Shown: piece after piece, positions 7,609 to 17,600 of the stretch
Position numbering within the stretch: position 1 is the stretch's first letter
Layout: the number at the start of each line of letters is the position of its first letter
Assembly (NCBI RefSeq): GCF_009725165.1
Contig: NZ_WNZW01000003.1
Coordinates: 186,001 to 250,000, forward strand
From: Paenibacillus woosongensis
GTDB taxonomy: Bacteria; Bacillota; Bacilli; Paenibacillales; Paenibacillaceae
DNA: 64,000 nucleotides
Direction of reading: 5' to 3'
The notes under the pieces: generated by a model
The model's database searches: none
The model's input: the letters and a program-made list of their open reading frames with translations, nothing else
What the model was told of the DNA's origin: nothing
Made by a program: the position numbers and the translations under genes

Positions 7609-9915
7609 ATGAGTCATACAGTAAAAAGCGGAAATTTAGGTTATCCGAGAATCGGCGGGCAACGGGAATGGAAAAAAGCGATTGAAGCCTATTGGGCTGG
7701 CAAACTGGACGAAAAGCAGCTGCACGGGCAATTGACGGAAATACGGCTTCATAATTTACGGCAGCAGCGGGATCAGGGGATCGAAATCATCCCTGTAGGC
7801 GATTTTACGTATTACGATCATGTCCTCGATATGGCTGCTATGTTCGGCCTTGTCCCGGAGCGGTTCTCCTATAGCGGCGGCGAAGTACCTCTGGACACGT
7901 ATTATGCCATCGCCCGGGGAAATAAAGAAGCGCCGGCCAGTGAAATGACGAAATGGTTCAACACGAACTATCATTATATTGTCCCGGAGCTAGTCGGCAG
8001 AAAACCGCAGCTAACGATAAACCGTCCGCTGGTTGCCTACCGCGAAGCCAAGGAGAAACTGGGGATCGATGGAAGACCTGTGCTTATCGGGCTTTACTCC
8101 TTCCTCAAGCTATCGAAAGGGTTTAACGAAGCGACGGAGTGGGACCATTGGGTCGGGCAGCTGCTGCCGCTATACGTTCAAGTGCTTCAAGAGCTCTCCG
8201 CAGAAGGTGTAGCCTGGGTTCAAGTAGACGAGCCGTCTTTGGTGACCTCTGTGTCGGCCGAGGATATAACGCGGGTAAGAGCCATTTACGAAACAATTCA
8301 GCGCAAGGCCCCGCAAGTTTCCATTCTGCTGCAAACGTATTTCGAAGCAGTTGACCGTTATGAGGAGATCGTGTCTTTGCCTGTTGCCGGTATCGGACTT
8401 GACTTCATACACGGGTTAGACGGCAACCTGGCTGCGCTGCATAAATATGGATTCCCGGCGGGCAAGACGCTTGGAGCGGGCATTGTCGATGGACGCAATA
8501 TTTGGCGCACGGACTTGTACCGCCAGAAGCAGCTGTTACTTGAAATCCTGGAAGCGGCTGCGGATTCCGAGATTATCGTGCAGCCGTCCTGCAGCCTTCT
8601 GCATGTGCCCGTGTCGGCTAAGCAGGAGCAGACGCTGGTACCAGTGCTTCGCGACGCTTTGTCCTTTGCCGAAGAGAAGCTGGATGAAGTCGCCGCATTG
8701 AGCGCTGCGGTGAGTACAGGCATTGACAGTGTGAAGGGGATATTCGAAAGCAATCGCATTGCTCTCGATAATCTGGCCAAGGACCCGGCCCGCAACCGGG
8801 CAAACGTAGCAGCCGCAGTAGAGAAAATCGCCTCTGAACCAGCTGCGAGGGGAAGCGAGTTCAACATTCGCCGCAAGAAACAGAAAGAGAAATGGCATTT
8901 GCCGCTGCTTCCCACGACGACGATCGGCAGCTTTCCGCAGACGGCAGAGGTTCGCTCAGCCCGTCAGAAATGGCGCAAAGGGGAATGGAGCCAGGAGCAA
9001 TACGATTCCTTTATTAAGGAGCATATTCAACAGTGGATTTCCCTCCAGGAGGAAATTGGCATCGATGTGCTCGTACATGGTGAATTCGAACGTACGGATA
9101 TGGTAGAATTCTTCGGCGAGAAGCTGCCGGGATTTGCCTTTACGAAGGGCGGCTGGGTTCAATCCTACGGAACGCGCTGCGTGAAGCCGCCGGTCATCTA
9201 CGGGGATGTTGATTTCGACCAGCCGATGACCGTGAAGGAGACGGAATACGCGCAATCCCTGACGAACAAGCCGGTCAAGGGAATGCTGACCGGGCCGATT
9301 ACGATTCTGAACTGGTCCTTCGTACGCAGTGATTTATCGCGTGAACAGGTCGCTTATCAAATCGCGCTGGCGTTGCGTAAAGAGGTAGAGGCATTGGAAC
9401 GGGCAGGCATCGAGATGATTCAGGTCGACGAGCCTGCGCTGCGTGAAGGGCTGCCGTTGAAACGCGAAGACTGGGCGGAGTATTTGGACTGGTCCGTCAA
9501 GGCGTTCCGAGTCACGACGTCGACTGTGCGCGATACGACCCAAATCCATACCCATATGTGCTATTGCGAGTTCCACGACATTATCGATTCCATTCGTGCA
9601 CTGGATGCGGATGTCATCTCTATTGAAACCTCGCGCAGCCATGGCGAGCTCGTTCATAGCTTCGAAGAGCATACGTACGATCTCGGCATCGGTTTAGGCG
9701 TATATGACATTCACAGTCCGCGAGTTCCGTCGGTTGAGGAGATGACCTCCATGATCGATCGCGCGCTGCAGGTGCTGGATCCCGAATTGTTCTGGATCAA
9801 CCCGGACTGTGGCCTGAAGACGCGGGGAGTGGACGAGACCGTGAAATCATTGAAGAATATGGTGCTGGCCGCCAATCAATACCGCGCTAAGGAATCGCTG
9901 GTCGGCACCAAGTAA
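7609..9915 (+). CDS. metE: B12-independent methionine synthase MetE
   Basis: A 768-residue 5-methyltetrahydropteroyltriglutamate-homocysteine methyltransferase, full length for the family. It transfers a methyl group directly to homocysteine in the last step of methionine synthesis, in the cytoplasm. Two homologous barrels are present: the N-terminal one with the typical start 'NLGYPRIGGQREWKKA', the C-terminal catalytic one beginning near 'LPTTTIGSFPQT'. The zinc ligands are visible as H649 and C651 (THMCYC) and C734 (NPDCGLKTR). ATG 7609 follows GGGGAGG. A cobalamin riboswitch and terminator in the leader imply repression by B12, which also implies a B12-dependent MetH elsewhere in the genome. 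Confidence 0.97.
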   Translation: MSHTVKSGNLGYPRIGGQREWKKAIEAYWAGKLDEKQLHGQLTEIRLHNLRQQRDQGIEIIPVGDFTYYDHVLDMAAMFGLVPERFSYSGGEVPLDTYYAIARGNKEAPASEMTKWFNTNYHYIVPELVGRKPQLTINRPLVAYREAKEKLGIDGRPVLIGLYSFLKLSKGFNEATEWDHWVGQLLPLYVQVLQELSAEGVAWVQVDEPSLVTSVSAEDITRVRAIYETIQRKAPQVSILLQTYFEAVDRYEEIVSLPVAGIGLDFIHGLDGNLAALHKYGFPAGKTLGAGIVDGRNIWRTDLYRQKQLLLEILEAAADSEIIVQPSCSLLHVPVSAKQEQTLVPVLRDALSFAEEKLDEVAALSAAVSTGIDSVKGIFESNRIALDNLAKDPARNRANVAAAVEKIASEPAARGSEFNIRRKKQKEKWHLPLLPTTTIGSFPQTAEVRSARQKWRKGEWSQEQYDSFIKEHIQQWISLQEEIGIDVLVHGEFERTDMVEFFGEKLPGFAFTKGGWVQSYGTRCVKPPVIYGDVDFDQPMTVKETEYAQSLTNKPVKGMLTGPITILNWSFVRSDLSREQVAYQIALALRKEVEALERAGIEMIQVDEPALREGLPLKREDWAEYLDWSVKAFRVTTSTVRDTTQIHTHMCYCEFHDIIDSIRALDADVISIETSRSHGELVHSFEEHTYDLGIGLGVYDIHSPRVPSVEEMTSMIDRALQVLDPELFWINPDCGLKTRGVDETVKSLKNMVLAANQYRAKESLVGTK

Positions 9916-9949
9916 TCCGCTGACTTTTATGTAAATATGGTAAATCATA

Positions 9950-9997
9950 AGACTGCCCTGAATAGGTTATAAAAGTAACCTGAGGGGTAGTCTTTTT
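9950..9997 (+). terminator. terminator after metE
   Basis: AGACTGCCCT (9950-9959) pairs with AGGGGTAGTCT, with an inner hairpin GGTTA-TAAAAG-TAACC, and ends in TTTTT. It separates metE from the mgtC-like gene. Confidence 0.8.
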
Positions 9998-10056
9998 GAT
10001 TGCCTAAACATAGCAGTTACACTTATACTCTCTCTATACGCAGGAGGAGATTACGA

Positions 10057-10770
10057 ATGTTACTCGAATGGGAAATTATTATGAAGCTGTTTATCGCGCT
10101 GCTGTTCGGTTTGTTTATCGGCATCGACCGCCAGCTGAAGCAGAAGCCGCTGGGCATTAAGACGAGCATGGTCATTTGTATCGCCAGCTGTCTGGTGACC
10201 ATCGTCTCCATACAATCGTTTCACAAATTCGCCGGACCGGATCATCCGAATATGGATCCTATGCGCCTGGCAGCGCAAATTGTCAGCGGTATTGGTTTTC
10301 TTGGCGCCGGGGTTATTTTGCGAAGAAGCAATGAAGGCATTTCCGGACTTACGTCGGCAGCGATGATCTGGGCAGCGTCGGGCATCGGGATTGCAATTGG
10401 CGCCGGATTTTATTTAGAAGCGGCGCTGGCGGTTGTCCTGCTCATTTTGGCGGTGAATTTCATTCCTTATATGATCAAATGGCTTGGACCCTATAAACTG
10501 AATCAACGCGACGTCTCCGTCAAAATCGTGATGGAGGATCGAGGCAACGTTACGGATCTGATCCGGATCATTGAGCGGAAGGAAGAGAAGGGGCCAGCCG
10601 CGAAATGGAACCGTCATCGGATACGCCGTTTGAAAATTAAGGATTTGGAGGAGGGGCGTCAGCGTATTGATATGGTCATCTCAGCCTCGGAGCGGGAATA
10701 CACGACGGAAATATACCATTTCGTGCGCCAAATCGATCATGTCATCAGTGTTGAAGTAGAAAATTTGTAG
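10057..10770 (+). CDS. MgtC/SapB family membrane protein
   Basis: A 237-residue inner-membrane protein of the MgtC family. Four or five hydrophobic helices fill the first 150 residues, with the family signature 'GLFIGIDRQLKQKPLGIKTS' near the start and 'RLAAQIVSGIGFLGAGVILR' in the middle. The C-terminal part (about 155-237) is a soluble ACT-like domain. Family members are linked to magnesium limitation and modulation of F-type ATPase; which applies here is unknown. ATG 10057 is chosen because CAGGAGGAG precedes it; an upstream TTG at 10000 lies in the metE terminator. Monocistronic. Confidence 0.88.
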   Translation: MLLEWEIIMKLFIALLFGLFIGIDRQLKQKPLGIKTSMVICIASCLVTIVSIQSFHKFAGPDHPNMDPMRLAAQIVSGIGFLGAGVILRRSNEGISGLTSAAMIWAASGIGIAIGAGFYLEAALAVVLLILAVNFIPYMIKWLGPYKLNQRDVSVKIVMEDRGNVTDLIRIIERKEEKGPAAKWNRHRIRRLKIKDLEEGRQRIDMVISASEREYTTEIYHFVRQIDHVISVEVENL

Positions 10771-10902
10771 TGCTTGTAACTTTCCAATGGATCCGCCCGT
10801 TTGTAAGATAATCAGAAAGTTATTCATAATTAGGCGGTTCGGTCATGGTATGATAGAACTAACTTGGTTTATTCGAACAATCACCAAAGGATGGATTATT
10901 GG

Positions 10903-11598
10903 ATGAGCAAACAAATTTTAATCGTAGACGATGATGAGAAGATTGCAAAGCTGATCGAGATATATTTGCTGAATGAAGGCTACTCCGTATTTAAGGCCGA
11001 CAATGGACTGGATGCTCTTGACATTGTGGAGCGTGATCCGATAGATCTGGTTATCCTCGATATTATGATGCCGGGCATGGACGGAATTACCGTGTGCATG
11101 AAAATCAGGGAGACGCGAACCACGCCGATATTGATGCTGAGCGCCAAAGACGGGGACATGGACAAAATAACAGGCCTTATGACCGGGGCTGACGATTATA
11201 TGGTTAAACCGTTCAATCCCCTAGAGCTCATAGCACGGGTCAAATCGCTGCTGCGCCGCTCCTCTTACAGCATGCAGCCTGCGCAGCCATCGCAAGATCA
11301 TATAATCAATCTGGGCTCCCTGCAAATCGACAAGGAGACGCATACGGCGACGGTTGATGGCCGGGCAGTCAAGCTGACGCCAATTGAATTTAATATCCTG
11401 TTTCTGCTGGCCAGTCACCCGGGACGGGTGTTCGGCTCGGAGGAGATATTCGAGCTGATTTGGAAAGACAAGTACTTCGAGAGCAACAACTCGGTAACCG
11501 TTCATATCAGCCGGCTGCGGGATAAGCTGGAGAAAGAAATGGACGGCGAAAAGCTGATTCGCACCGTATGGGGGGTTGGCTACAAAATTGAAAGCTAG
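10903..11598 (+). CDS. OmpR/VanR-type response regulator
   Basis: A 231-residue two-component regulator. The receiver domain has D9/D10, phospho-acceptor D53 (VILDIMMPG) and the 'VKPFNPLEL' lysine. A winged-helix DNA-binding domain occupies about 130-231 (LTPIEFNILFLLASHPGRVF, ending RTVWGVGYKIE). The sequence most resembles VanR-like regulators. ATG 10903 is preceded by AAAGGA at about ten bases. Its gene overlaps the partner kinase gene, so the two are translationally coupled. No van resistance genes are nearby, so the regulon is not glycopeptide resistance by context. Confidence 0.93.
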   Translation: MSKQILIVDDDEKIAKLIEIYLLNEGYSVFKADNGLDALDIVERDPIDLVILDIMMPGMDGITVCMKIRETRTTPILMLSAKDGDMDKITGLMTGADDYMVKPFNPLELIARVKSLLRRSSYSMQPAQPSQDHIINLGSLQIDKETHTATVDGRAVKLTPIEFNILFLLASHPGRVFGSEEIFELIWKDKYFESNNSVTVHISRLRDKLEKEMDGEKLIRTVWGVGYKIES

Positions 11599-12685
11599 CC
11601 TCAGATTTCTAACGTGGCTGTTATGGACTGTAGTCACTTCCATCGTTGCCCTGCTTATTCTGGTATTGATAGCGAAGCTGTTCTACGCCTTATTCCCATG
11701 GGTTACGCTCGGTTATGTGCTTAGCTGGGTGAACCGGAATATCGGATATCCTGATGCCTATTATATTACGGGCGTCCCCATCCTGCTGCTGTTTGCGCTC
11801 TATTTCTACCGGCGCAGCATTCGCCGTCATGAGGAGAAGTATTTGGCGCTTCTGATCGAAGAAGTGCACCGGATCGAGGAGGGAACGACGCACAAAATTC
11901 CAATTGAGAATGTCGGGAAATTGGGCCAGCTGGCGACGGACATCAACCGCATGGTCGATCGCCTGCGCACCTCTATGGAAGAGGAGAGACGGGCGGAGCA
12001 AACGAAAAATGAGCTCATTACGAACGTTTCCCATGATCTGCGCACGCCGCTGACCTCAATTACCGGATATTTGGGATTGATAGAGCAGGACCGGTACAAG
12101 GACGAGGTGGAGCTTCGTTATTACGTCGGCATGGCCTATGAAGAATCTCTTCGCCTCAAGCAGCTGCTTCAGGATTTGTTTGAGTTTACAAGATTGCAGA
12201 ACAAGGAAATGAAGTTATATAAGAGCCGGATCAATCTGGTTGAAATGCTTCATCAAATTACGGCGCACTTCGGCTGGCAGCTGCAGGAGAGCGATATGGA
12301 GTGCCGGCTCTGTTTCGCAGAGCAGCAGCTCTATGTCATTGCTGATGGGGACAAGCTGCGCAGAGTATACGAGAATTTGATCGTCAATGCTATCCGTTAT
12401 GGCAGCGACGGAAAATATATCGATATTCGCGGCCGCGTGGAAGGAGATCAGGTCATAACCGAGGTAATCAACTACGGCGAGCCGATTCCGGAATCGGATC
12501 TTCCCCATTTGTTCGACCGGTTCTATCGCGTTGAGAAATCGCGCGCTACGAATACAGGAGGCTCCGGCATCGGTCTGGCAATTGCGAAGCATATTGTCGA
12601 TCTTCACCAAGGTGAAATCTTTGCGGACAGCGACGAAGACCGGACCGCATTTACCGTCAAGTTATCAAGGAAATCGAAGCCTTAG
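11588..12685 (+). CDS. VanS-like sensor histidine kinase
   Basis: A 365-residue membrane kinase, partner of the regulator at 10903. Two transmembrane helices (about 8-32 and 50-70) flank a short extracellular loop. A HAMP-like linker follows, then HisKA with the phosphorylated histidine in 'NVSHDLRTPLTSI' (about 145), and the ATPase domain with the N box 'NLIVNAIRYG' and G box 'GGSGIGLAIAKH'. The start is uncertain: TTG 11588 fits the G-rich sequence at 11570-11575 better than TTG 11576. Both overlap the upstream gene. The short loop suggests membrane-stress or intramembrane sensing. The SARP-like gene follows after 27 bases and may be cotranscribed. Confidence 0.92.
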   Translation: MKASLRFLTWLLWTVVTSIVALLILVLIAKLFYALFPWVTLGYVLSWVNRNIGYPDAYYITGVPILLLFALYFYRRSIRRHEEKYLALLIEEVHRIEEGTTHKIPIENVGKLGQLATDINRMVDRLRTSMEEERRAEQTKNELITNVSHDLRTPLTSITGYLGLIEQDRYKDEVELRYYVGMAYEESLRLKQLLQDLFEFTRLQNKEMKLYKSRINLVEMLHQITAHFGWQLQESDMECRLCFAEQQLYVIADGDKLRRVYENLIVNAIRYGSDGKYIDIRGRVEGDQVITEVINYGEPIPESDLPHLFDRFYRVEKSRATNTGGSGIGLAIAKHIVDLHQGEIFADSDEDRTAFTVKLSRKSKP

Positions 12686-12712
12686 CAATGTTGTTGAAGG
12701 AGCATAATTACG

Positions 12713-13846
12713 ATGAAGGTAATCTTGGTAGATGATGAAAGGCTGGCCTTGGATTATTTGGAGCGTCAGCTGATGAAGCTTGATGAAGTAATGATTCTGG
12801 GGAAATATACCAATCCGTTCATGGGCAAAGAGCAAATATTGCAGCAGGATGTAGACGTTATTTTCCTCGATATCAGCCTGCCTGAAATTAACGGGATCGA
12901 GCTGGCGGAGCAAATTTTGGAGAAAAAGCCGGACATTCATATCGTATTCGTGACGGCCTATAACGAACATGCAGTAAAAGCATTCGAGCTGAATGCCTTG
13001 GATTATATTGTAAAACCCATTATTGCCGAACGTTTAGCCATTACGATGAAACGCGTCAGGTCCCGAAGGGTACTGGCCTCCAAACAGCAGGAGGTGCCGC
13101 GGAAAGAAGAGCATATTCGGCTGAATGTTCTAAAGCAGGTTACGATTGAGACCTCTCCTGGGCAATTTTCTCTTATGCAGTGGCGAACCTCCAAGGCGCA
13201 GGAGCTGTTTCTGTACCTGCTTCAGCATCGCGGGCAGCTGGTGCGAAAGTCGGCCTTGATCGATTTACTCTGGCCCGAATACGAGATGGATAAAGTGTAC
13301 TCCCAGTTATACACAGCGGTTTATCATATTCGTAAAACACTGGAGCCGTTCGGGGAACGTTTTCAAATTGTCAATGCAACCGAAGGCTATATACTTAAAA
13401 TTCAAAATGTCGTTCTTGATGTGGAACAGTGGGAGTCAGAGCTTGCATCGCTCTTTCCCCCGACCTTGGAACGTGTAGATCGCTGCTCTGAAGCTATAAG
13501 GCAGTACACAGGACATTATTTGCAGGAACATGATTACTGGTGGGCGGAGAGCGAGCGCCAGCGCCTCAAGGAACTTTGGCTTGAGGCTTCATATGCAGTC
13601 GCTGCTCTGTATGAGCGCGCGGGGCATCTTGATCAAGCGATAAACAGCTATAGCGCTATTTGCAGGCAGCATGCTCTAGAGGAAGAAGCTTATTTTGCCC
13701 TGATGAAAATCCATCATTCCATGAACCATCCCCATCTGGTCGAGCGGGAGTATGAAATGCTTACCTTGCTCTACCAGGAAGAGCTGAATGAGGAGCCAAG
13801 CCCTCACATAATCAAATGGTTTACGCAGAATATGATTGAGCAATAG
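12713..13846 (+). CDS. SARP-like response regulator (REC-wHTH-BTAD)
   Basis: A 377-residue transcription activator. The receiver domain (1-120) has D7/D8, phospho-acceptor D53 (IFLDISLPE) and K102 of 'DYIVKPI'. A winged-helix OmpR-like DNA-binding domain spans about 140-230 ('LLWPEYEMDKVYSQLYTAVYHIRKTL'), followed by a BTAD helical domain (about 245-377) as in Streptomyces SARPs. SARPs bind direct repeats 11 bp apart just upstream of the -10 box; three such sites occur downstream, before the genes at 13986, 14608 and 18267. The kinase at 19019 carries a LytS-like module that would suit this type of receiver domain. ATG 12713 follows AAGGAG. Confidence 0.9.
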   Translation: MKVILVDDERLALDYLERQLMKLDEVMILGKYTNPFMGKEQILQQDVDVIFLDISLPEINGIELAEQILEKKPDIHIVFVTAYNEHAVKAFELNALDYIVKPIIAERLAITMKRVRSRRVLASKQQEVPRKEEHIRLNVLKQVTIETSPGQFSLMQWRTSKAQELFLYLLQHRGQLVRKSALIDLLWPEYEMDKVYSQLYTAVYHIRKTLEPFGERFQIVNATEGYILKIQNVVLDVEQWESELASLFPPTLERVDRCSEAIRQYTGHYLQEHDYWWAESERQRLKELWLEASYAVAALYERAGHLDQAINSYSAICRQHALEEEAYFALMKIHHSMNHPHLVEREYEMLTLLYQEELNEEPSPHIIKWFTQNMIEQ

Positions 13847-13857
13847 CCAATTCTACA

Positions 13858-13880
13858 GTCGCCGGTGTGCGGCTTTTTTT
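13858..13880 (+). terminator. weak terminator after the SARP-like gene
   Basis: A short stem GCCG-GTGTG-CGGC at 13861-13873 runs directly into seven T residues. The stem is only four base pairs, so termination is likely partial. Confidence 0.4.
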
Positions 13881-13904
13881 GTATGTGCGGAATCTTTTGT
13901 TCAA

Positions 13905-13939
13905 TTGTTTAGAAATTGTATAGGCCAGTTTTCTATGAT
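13905..13939 (+). promoter_or_regulatory. activator-type promoter, SARP-like site A
   Basis: The direct repeats TTGTTTAG (13905-13912) and TTGTATAG (13916-13923) start 11 bp apart. Ten bases separate the second from the -10 box TATGAT (13934-13939). There is no consensus -35 box: the repeats occupy that position. The same arrangement with identical spacing recurs at sites B (14480) and C (18185). It drives the gene at 13986. Confidence 0.75.
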
Positions 13940-13985
13940 GGAGACAAGAATACTTGACATACAAAAATTGGGGGAAGAGCTGCAC

Positions 13986-14453
13986 ATGAAATTGATTCGT
14001 AACTTTAGACATCGTTCAACTATTGTTTCCAAAGGCTTGGATCTCCTTGCTATGAAGGAAGTCGAAATTGCTAGGGATAAGCATGCCAACTACGGAAGAG
14101 GCTACTACATTAATTTTGAAGGGCAGATGCTTGGCATCGTCGCCACGCCGAAAGGGCCTTTGTTCTTCTGTAACGAGGACACTTACCTGCTAAAGGATAA
14201 TTTTAAAATTCAATTGCTGCACCATGGCCAAGAGAATACATTCTTGTTCACCTGGAAAGGGGAAACCAAGCTGCGCATCGCATACTCCCGCAAGTTGTAC
14301 CGAAAAGGAGACGAGTGGGTAGATGATATGGTGCAGGATTTCTTTACTTGGCTCGCCATGGCTGTCAAACGGAAGAAATTTTACAGTTTCTATACTTTAA
14401 AAGAAGATGAGCTTCAGGAAAATGATGTAATCTTGCTGAAAATGGCTCAATAA
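13986..14453 (+). CDS. hypothetical protein (155 aa)
   Basis: A basic 155-residue protein with no signal peptide or membrane helix. I do not recognise a family. It contains aromatic-rich strands (GRGYYINFEGQ, FLFTWKGETKLR) and a helix 'DDMVQDFFTWLAMAVKRKKFYSFY', and looks like a small globular cytoplasmic protein. I place the start at ATG 13986, behind GGGGGAAG, because earlier in-frame ATGs lie on the -10 box of its promoter. It has the same activator-type promoter as the adhesin and sortase genes, so it probably belongs to the same surface regulon. Confidence 0.7.
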   Translation: MKLIRNFRHRSTIVSKGLDLLAMKEVEIARDKHANYGRGYYINFEGQMLGIVATPKGPLFFCNEDTYLLKDNFKIQLLHHGQENTFLFTWKGETKLRIAYSRKLYRKGDEWVDDMVQDFFTWLAMAVKRKKFYSFYTLKEDELQENDVILLKMAQ

Positions 14454-14479
14454 AGCTTTTGCGACCACGATCATCCTGT

Positions 14480-14514
14480 TTGTTGAGAATTTGTCTAGTC
14501 TGATTTTGTAATAT
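14480..14514 (+). promoter_or_regulatory. activator-type promoter, SARP-like site B
   Basis: TTGTTGAG (14480-14487) and TTGTCTAG (14491-14498) are direct repeats starting 11 bp apart; ten bases then lead to the -10 box TAATAT (14509-14514). This would start transcription near 14521 and give the adhesin gene a leader of about 85 bases. Confidence 0.75.
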
Positions 14515-14561
14515 AGGCTTGCCACTGAATAAACCGATGAAGGGGGGGATAATTCAGTAGA

Positions 14562-14576
14562 TTCCTTGACAAGGAA
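14562..14576. repeat. 15-bp palindrome in the adhesin leader
   Basis: TTCCTTG-A-CAAGGAA is a perfect palindrome about 40 bases downstream of the inferred transcription start of the surface-protein gene and 32 bases before its ATG. It could be a repressor site or a small hairpin near the ribosome site. Confidence 0.4.
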
Positions 14577-14607
14577 GACAAGTTCTAAATAGGAGACGGG
14601 TTAAAGT

Positions 14608-17600
14608 ATGAGAAAAAAAGGTTTTGTACTACTGGTCGCCGCCATGCTGTTTCTACACAGCATCATAGGTCCCGGACTTGCATCGGCGAACACGCCCCTG
14701 GGCAGCTCCAGTAACAGTAAGAGCATTCTGACCAAGGTCACGCTGAAGGATGGGGCAGGCAGCGTTATTGACGCCGTCTATAATCCGAATGCCGATCCGG
14801 TTGTCATGGGAGCGCCGGTGACCCTGGAATATGAATGGGAGCTTGAGAACGGTCATGATTACGTAGCCGGGAGCACGTTTGAGTTCGATATTCCACAGGA
14901 ATTCGAGCTGTACAACAGCGTAAATGGCATTCTCGAAATTAGCGGTTTAGAAATCGGCAGGTTCGCTGCCTCCAAAAACGGCCATGTGATTGTTACCTTC
15001 GATGAAGATGTTAGCGGGTACTCTGACGTGGGCGGGACGATTATTTTCAACACCAATTTTAGCAAGACTTCAATAACGGGCAGTACCGAAGTGGCTATTC
15101 CGTTTCCGATCCGCGGGGGGCAGCAGGTAGCGATTGTTCATTTCAAGCCGGAAAAAGGGTCGCTGCTAGACAAGAGCGGTTCGGCTGCGGGGGACAAACA
15201 GATTCACTGGTCGATCGATGTCAACACTTTGCTTGAACGGATCGATCAGGCTGTAATCACGGATGAGACACCCCCGGGCCTATCCCTGGATGTCTCCTCG
15301 ATCCAAGTTAATAAGTTGATTGTTAACGTGGACGGCAGCTCGCAGCTTGGGGCTCCCGTTCTATCAGGCTACACGCTCGACACACAGTCCTTGGACGGCT
15401 TCAGAATCGAATTTGACAGTACGCTCGATTCGGCATATCGGATAACGTATACGACAAATGTCGGCAACGGCGATGAAACGAGCTTCACCAATACGGCGAA
15501 GCTGACGGGAAGCAAGTCTGCTGATGCCTCAAAAACTGTGCCGATTCAGCGCCCCGAGGTATTGAGCAAGAGATTTGAGAGCTATGACGAGCAGACTCGA
15601 ACAATGACCTGGGTGATCGAATATAACTTCAGAGGCAAGCATATTCCGCAGGGGATTTTAGAAGACCGCTTTAATGACACTCAGCATTTGGTCGCGGGAA
15701 CGCTTGAAGTTGTCGATCGGGAAACGGGCACGCTTCTAAGCGAAGGAACGGGTAATGATTATACGCTCACCCTTGTTCCGGCAGCGAACGGCAAAACCGG
15801 CTTCGATCTGACATTTAATGCTCCTATTGATTCCGGTTATATCATTAAATATGATACTAAGGCCAACGGGAGAGTCCTGAAAGATGAATTGGTCGAAAAT
15901 ACGGTAACTACGGATGTCTACGGTTATAAAACAGCCTCTGGGATACATAAGAACCTGGTTATCCAGAAAGCCCATGTTGCGACGGATTACAGTGCTAAAG
16001 AGGCATCCTGGAGCATCGAGATCAATAAAGACAACTACACGATGAAGGATGTTGTGATCACCGATAAATTTGTGAATAGCGGCCAGCAATTCAAGCCGGG
16101 GTCGCTAATGGTTAAAGATCAACACGGCACGGTCTTGTCCGCTCCAGCGGATTACGAGTTTGCCGCTGCTTCGCCGGATATGAAGCAAGGGTTCACGATT
16201 GACTTTAAACAGCCGATCAGCGGCGCGCATACGGTAACGTATGTGACGTATTTCAATCCGGAATGGAAGGATAACGGTGATGTCACAAGGTTCCTTAACC
16301 GGGCGACGATTACAGGAGAAGAAGCGGGCGGTACGCTTGTAAACGTTACTGCGGAAGCTACGCTTTGGCCGGACGGTTTGACCCAGACCAACGGTTCCAA
16401 ATCAGGAGAATACGATCCGAGAACTAAAGAGATTACTTGGACGATTCGCGCAAACTATAATAAGAAGTCCCTGACTGGCGCGGTCATCACAGATGTGCTG
16501 AAACAGGGGCAAAAGTATGTAGACGGTTCTTTGGAAGTGTATGAAATGACCTTGACCGGAGGCTGGAATGGAACGTCCAGGGGCAATCCAGTTGACCTGG
16601 CGAAGTACACCTTGACGCCACCGACCGAAGCCAACGGTAATGAGCTGCAAATTTCATTCAGCACGATGGACGATAAGACACCTTACTGGATCGAATTCAA
16701 AACGAGCCTTCAGGATAGTGTCATTATCGATAAAGGCGCAGTGGAGAATGAAGCAATGTTCCAAGAGGGAAATAGCACCCTGGCAACCTGGAAAGGCAGT
16801 GCATCCATACCGCAAGGCGGAGAGTTTGTATCCAAAGGCGGCGAGCAAAACGACGATAGAATTGATTGGACGATCTATATCAATCGCGGACAATCCTATG
16901 TCGAGGATGCCAAAATCATTGACGAGCCGACACCGAATCAGGTGCTGGTCGAGGATTCGTTCCGTTTGTATAAAGCAAAGGTTGACGCCAATGGAGTTAG
17001 CCCCGATATAACGGGCCTGACGCCGCTTCAGGAAGGTGTTGATTATACGCTGGTCATCGCTCCGGACGATTCAGGGAACTTTGAATTGTTGTTCAACGAT
17101 CCGATATCCGAAGCGTACATTTTAAAATACCAATCGTTAATTGATGCAGGAAACGGCGATGCTATCGGCAATAAGGTTCATTTTGAGGGAACCGGTATCA
17201 AGACAGATAAGATGGTTTCCAACAAAGAGATTATCGTGATGACTTCAGGAGGGTCGGGTACAGGCTCTGGAATTCGAGGCAATCTGGAAATAACAAAGGT
17301 CGATCAGGACGATGCGGCCCAAGTGCTGGAAGGCGCTGTTTTCGTATTGCAGGATGCCAAGGGTAAAAGACCGGCGATCACGAAAACGACGGATGTTGAT
17401 GGCAAAGCGTTATTTACCGATTTGCTGTATGGTGACTATGTACTGGAAGAGCTGCAGGCTCCTGCAGGCTACGAGCTGCTTGACGCTCCGATCAGTGTCA
17501 CAATAGACTCCAGCATTAAGGCCAACGGCAATGTTAAGAGAGTGGCTGTTGCCAATGAAAAAGAGGCGGAACCTCCGGTAACACCACCTGTAACACCTCC

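Noticed and set aside
10903..12685. Vancomycin-resistance regulatory locus
   Set aside because: The pair resembles VanRS, but no vanHAX, vanY or vanZ-type genes are present, so a resistance role is not supported.
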